6,148 bases of DNA from Caldisericota bacterium. Lineage in GTDB: Bacteria > CG03 > B21-G15. Of this stretch, positions 5,227-6,148 are shown in pieces. Where the stretch lies: contig QMOP01000088.1 in NCBI GenBank assembly GCA_003650255.1, positions 1 through 6,148 on the forward strand, written 5' to 3'. The position numbers were made by a program, and so were the translations under genes. Within the stretch, counting starts at the first letter, position 1; every line of letters begins with the position of its first letter. The notes under the pieces were generated by a model. That model was given only the letters and a program-made list of their open reading frames with translations, did not search any database and was not told the origin of the DNA.

Positions 5227-6148
5227 CTTTTAAAAACCTCTCTAAAACTTATAACACTCAAAATAATTACTGCCTGAAGTATATCAACAAGTTCTTTTGG
5301 AACATAGGCATTTATGATCAAACCTCCAAAACTTAAAATTCCAAATAAAAGTGAAGCAAAAAACACGCCAAAAGGAGTATTGTTTCCAAGAAGAGCAACT
5401 GCAATTGCCATAAATCCAGCACCTCCAGAAAATCCTTGTTCAAAATAATGTTTATAACCAAGAACAAAATTTATTCCAACAAGTCCACATAACCCTCCTG
5501 ATAGAAACATTGTGCTTATGATTTTCTTCTTAATATTTACCCCTGAATATTCAGCACAATCAATGCTTTCTCCAAGAACCCTTAATTCAAATCCACTTTT
5601 TGTTCTGTAAAGATAATATGTGAAATAAATTACAAGTAAAATTGCTATAAAAAAACTTAAATTTAAAGCAGAACCCTTAAATTGAGGGAAAAAATCCTCT
5701 ATTCTTGGAATAAAACAACTGACCTCTTTTGTTCTTACTGTCTCTGGAACATTTATTATGCCAGAGGTAAGATAATTTGTTATTGCTATTGCTATAAAGT
5801 TTAACATTATTGTTGTTATAACCTCATGTGCATTATATTTTGCCTTAAAGTATCCTGGAATTAATCCCCATATTCCACCACCAATAAATCCAGCAATTAT
5901 TGAAAGAGGCAAAAGAATATATGCAGGAAGTTTTAGATAAATACCTGTAATAGCAGTAAGCAATGCTCCCATATAAATCTGTCCCTCTCCACCAATATTA
6001 AATATTCCTCCTTTAAAAGCAATTGCAACACCAAGACCAGCAAATATTAAAGGTGTTGCTTTGAAAAGAACCTGCCCTATTCCGTATAAGTTTGAAAATA
6101 TGTTTTTAAACATAACTGAATATATGAAAACTGGATTTTCTCCTATAA
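5223..6148 (-). CDS. ABC transporter permease, nucleoside type (YufP/NupP-like), 5' end beyond window
   Basis: First permease of the pair, same membrane family. From the ATG at 6113 there are 296 residues, but the frame stays open to the right edge and the residues just upstream (GENPVFIYSV) resemble the region preceding the first conserved helix in YufP-type permeases. The true start therefore probably lies past 6148. Motifs, numbered from Met 6113: TPLIFAGLGVAIAFKGGIFN (20-39) and IGGEGQIYMGAL (40-51), NAHEVITTIMLNFIA (94-108), a coupling loop TKSGFELRVLGES (171-183), and GGAGFMAIAVALLGNNTP (230-247). YufP-type proteins usually have a longer N-terminus with an extra helix, which would be outside the window. 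The stop overlaps the next gene's ATG by 4 nt, indicating coupled synthesis. An ATPase and a Bmp-family binding lipoprotein are expected upstream; neither is in view. Confidence 0.88.
   Translation of the reverse strand, partial: IGENPVFIYSVMFKNIFSNLYGIGQVLFKATPLIFAGLGVAIAFKGGIFNIGGEGQIYMGALLTAITGIYLKLPAYILLPLSIIAGFIGGGIWGLIPGYFKAKYNAHEVITTIMLNFIAIAITNYLTSGIINVPETVRTKEVSCFIPRIEDFFPQFKGSALNLSFFIAILLVIYFTYYLYRTKSGFELRVLGESIDCAEYSGVNIKKKIISTMFLSGGLCGLVGINFVLGYKHYFEQGFSGGAGFMAIAVALLGNNTPFGVFFASLLFGILSFGGLIINAYVPKELVDILQAVIILSVISFREVFKR

Noticed and set aside
5103..5336. Plus-strand open frame across the permease junction
   Set aside because: Antisense to two well-supported, overlapping permease genes; composition looks like a shadow frame.
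1..6148. CRISPR array, tRNA or rRNA genes
   Set aside because: I saw no regularly spaced direct repeats, and nearly all of the window is accounted for by protein genes; the only long non-coding stretch (3954-4189) does not fold as a tRNA cloverleaf by eye.

Overview
This 6.1-kb window comes from an A+T-rich bacterial chromosome. The proteins are rich in Lys, Glu and Ile, and start codons include TTG and GTG. The AspRS is bacterial-type with a GAD insertion, L28 is bacterial, and one gene encodes a LysM protein with a lipoprotein signal. A lipid-anchored LysM protein with an alpha-helical spacer suggests a diderm, probably from a poorly cultivated lineage. I cannot name the phylum from the sequence alone.

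Layout. Positions 1-3953 (minus strand) hold a tightly packed operon, read right to left: thioredoxin, aspS, a LysM lipoprotein, phoH, and the start of a PgpH-like 7TM-HD protein that runs off the left edge. Neighbours overlap by 8 and 11 nt or are 1-17 nt apart, so translational coupling is likely. Positions 3954-4189 are a divergent control region. They hold a consensus sigma70 promoter for rpmB on the plus strand, a probable extended -10 promoter for the thioredoxin operon on the minus strand, a 10-bp dyad touching both promoters, and a 103-bp GC-rich inverted-repeat element. That element would form almost the whole 5' leader of the thioredoxin operon. Ribosomal protein L28 (rpmB, plus strand) ends 2 nt from the stop of a convergent pair of ABC-transporter permeases of the nucleoside (YufP/YufQ) type. 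The upstream permease continues past the right edge.

How the genes fit together. PhoH followed by a PgpH-family protein is a common bacterial order, often with ybeY next, and links RNA/ribosome maturation with cyclic-dinucleotide turnover. AspRS and L28 are translation genes and thioredoxin is general redox housekeeping. The permeases belong to a separate uptake operon whose ATPase and binding lipoprotein probably lie beyond position 6148.

Most worth a second look: the GC-rich structured leader (3987-4089), the dyad between the divergent promoters, AspRS residues typical of the non-discriminating type, and the apparent absence of the extracellular domain in the PgpH-like protein.
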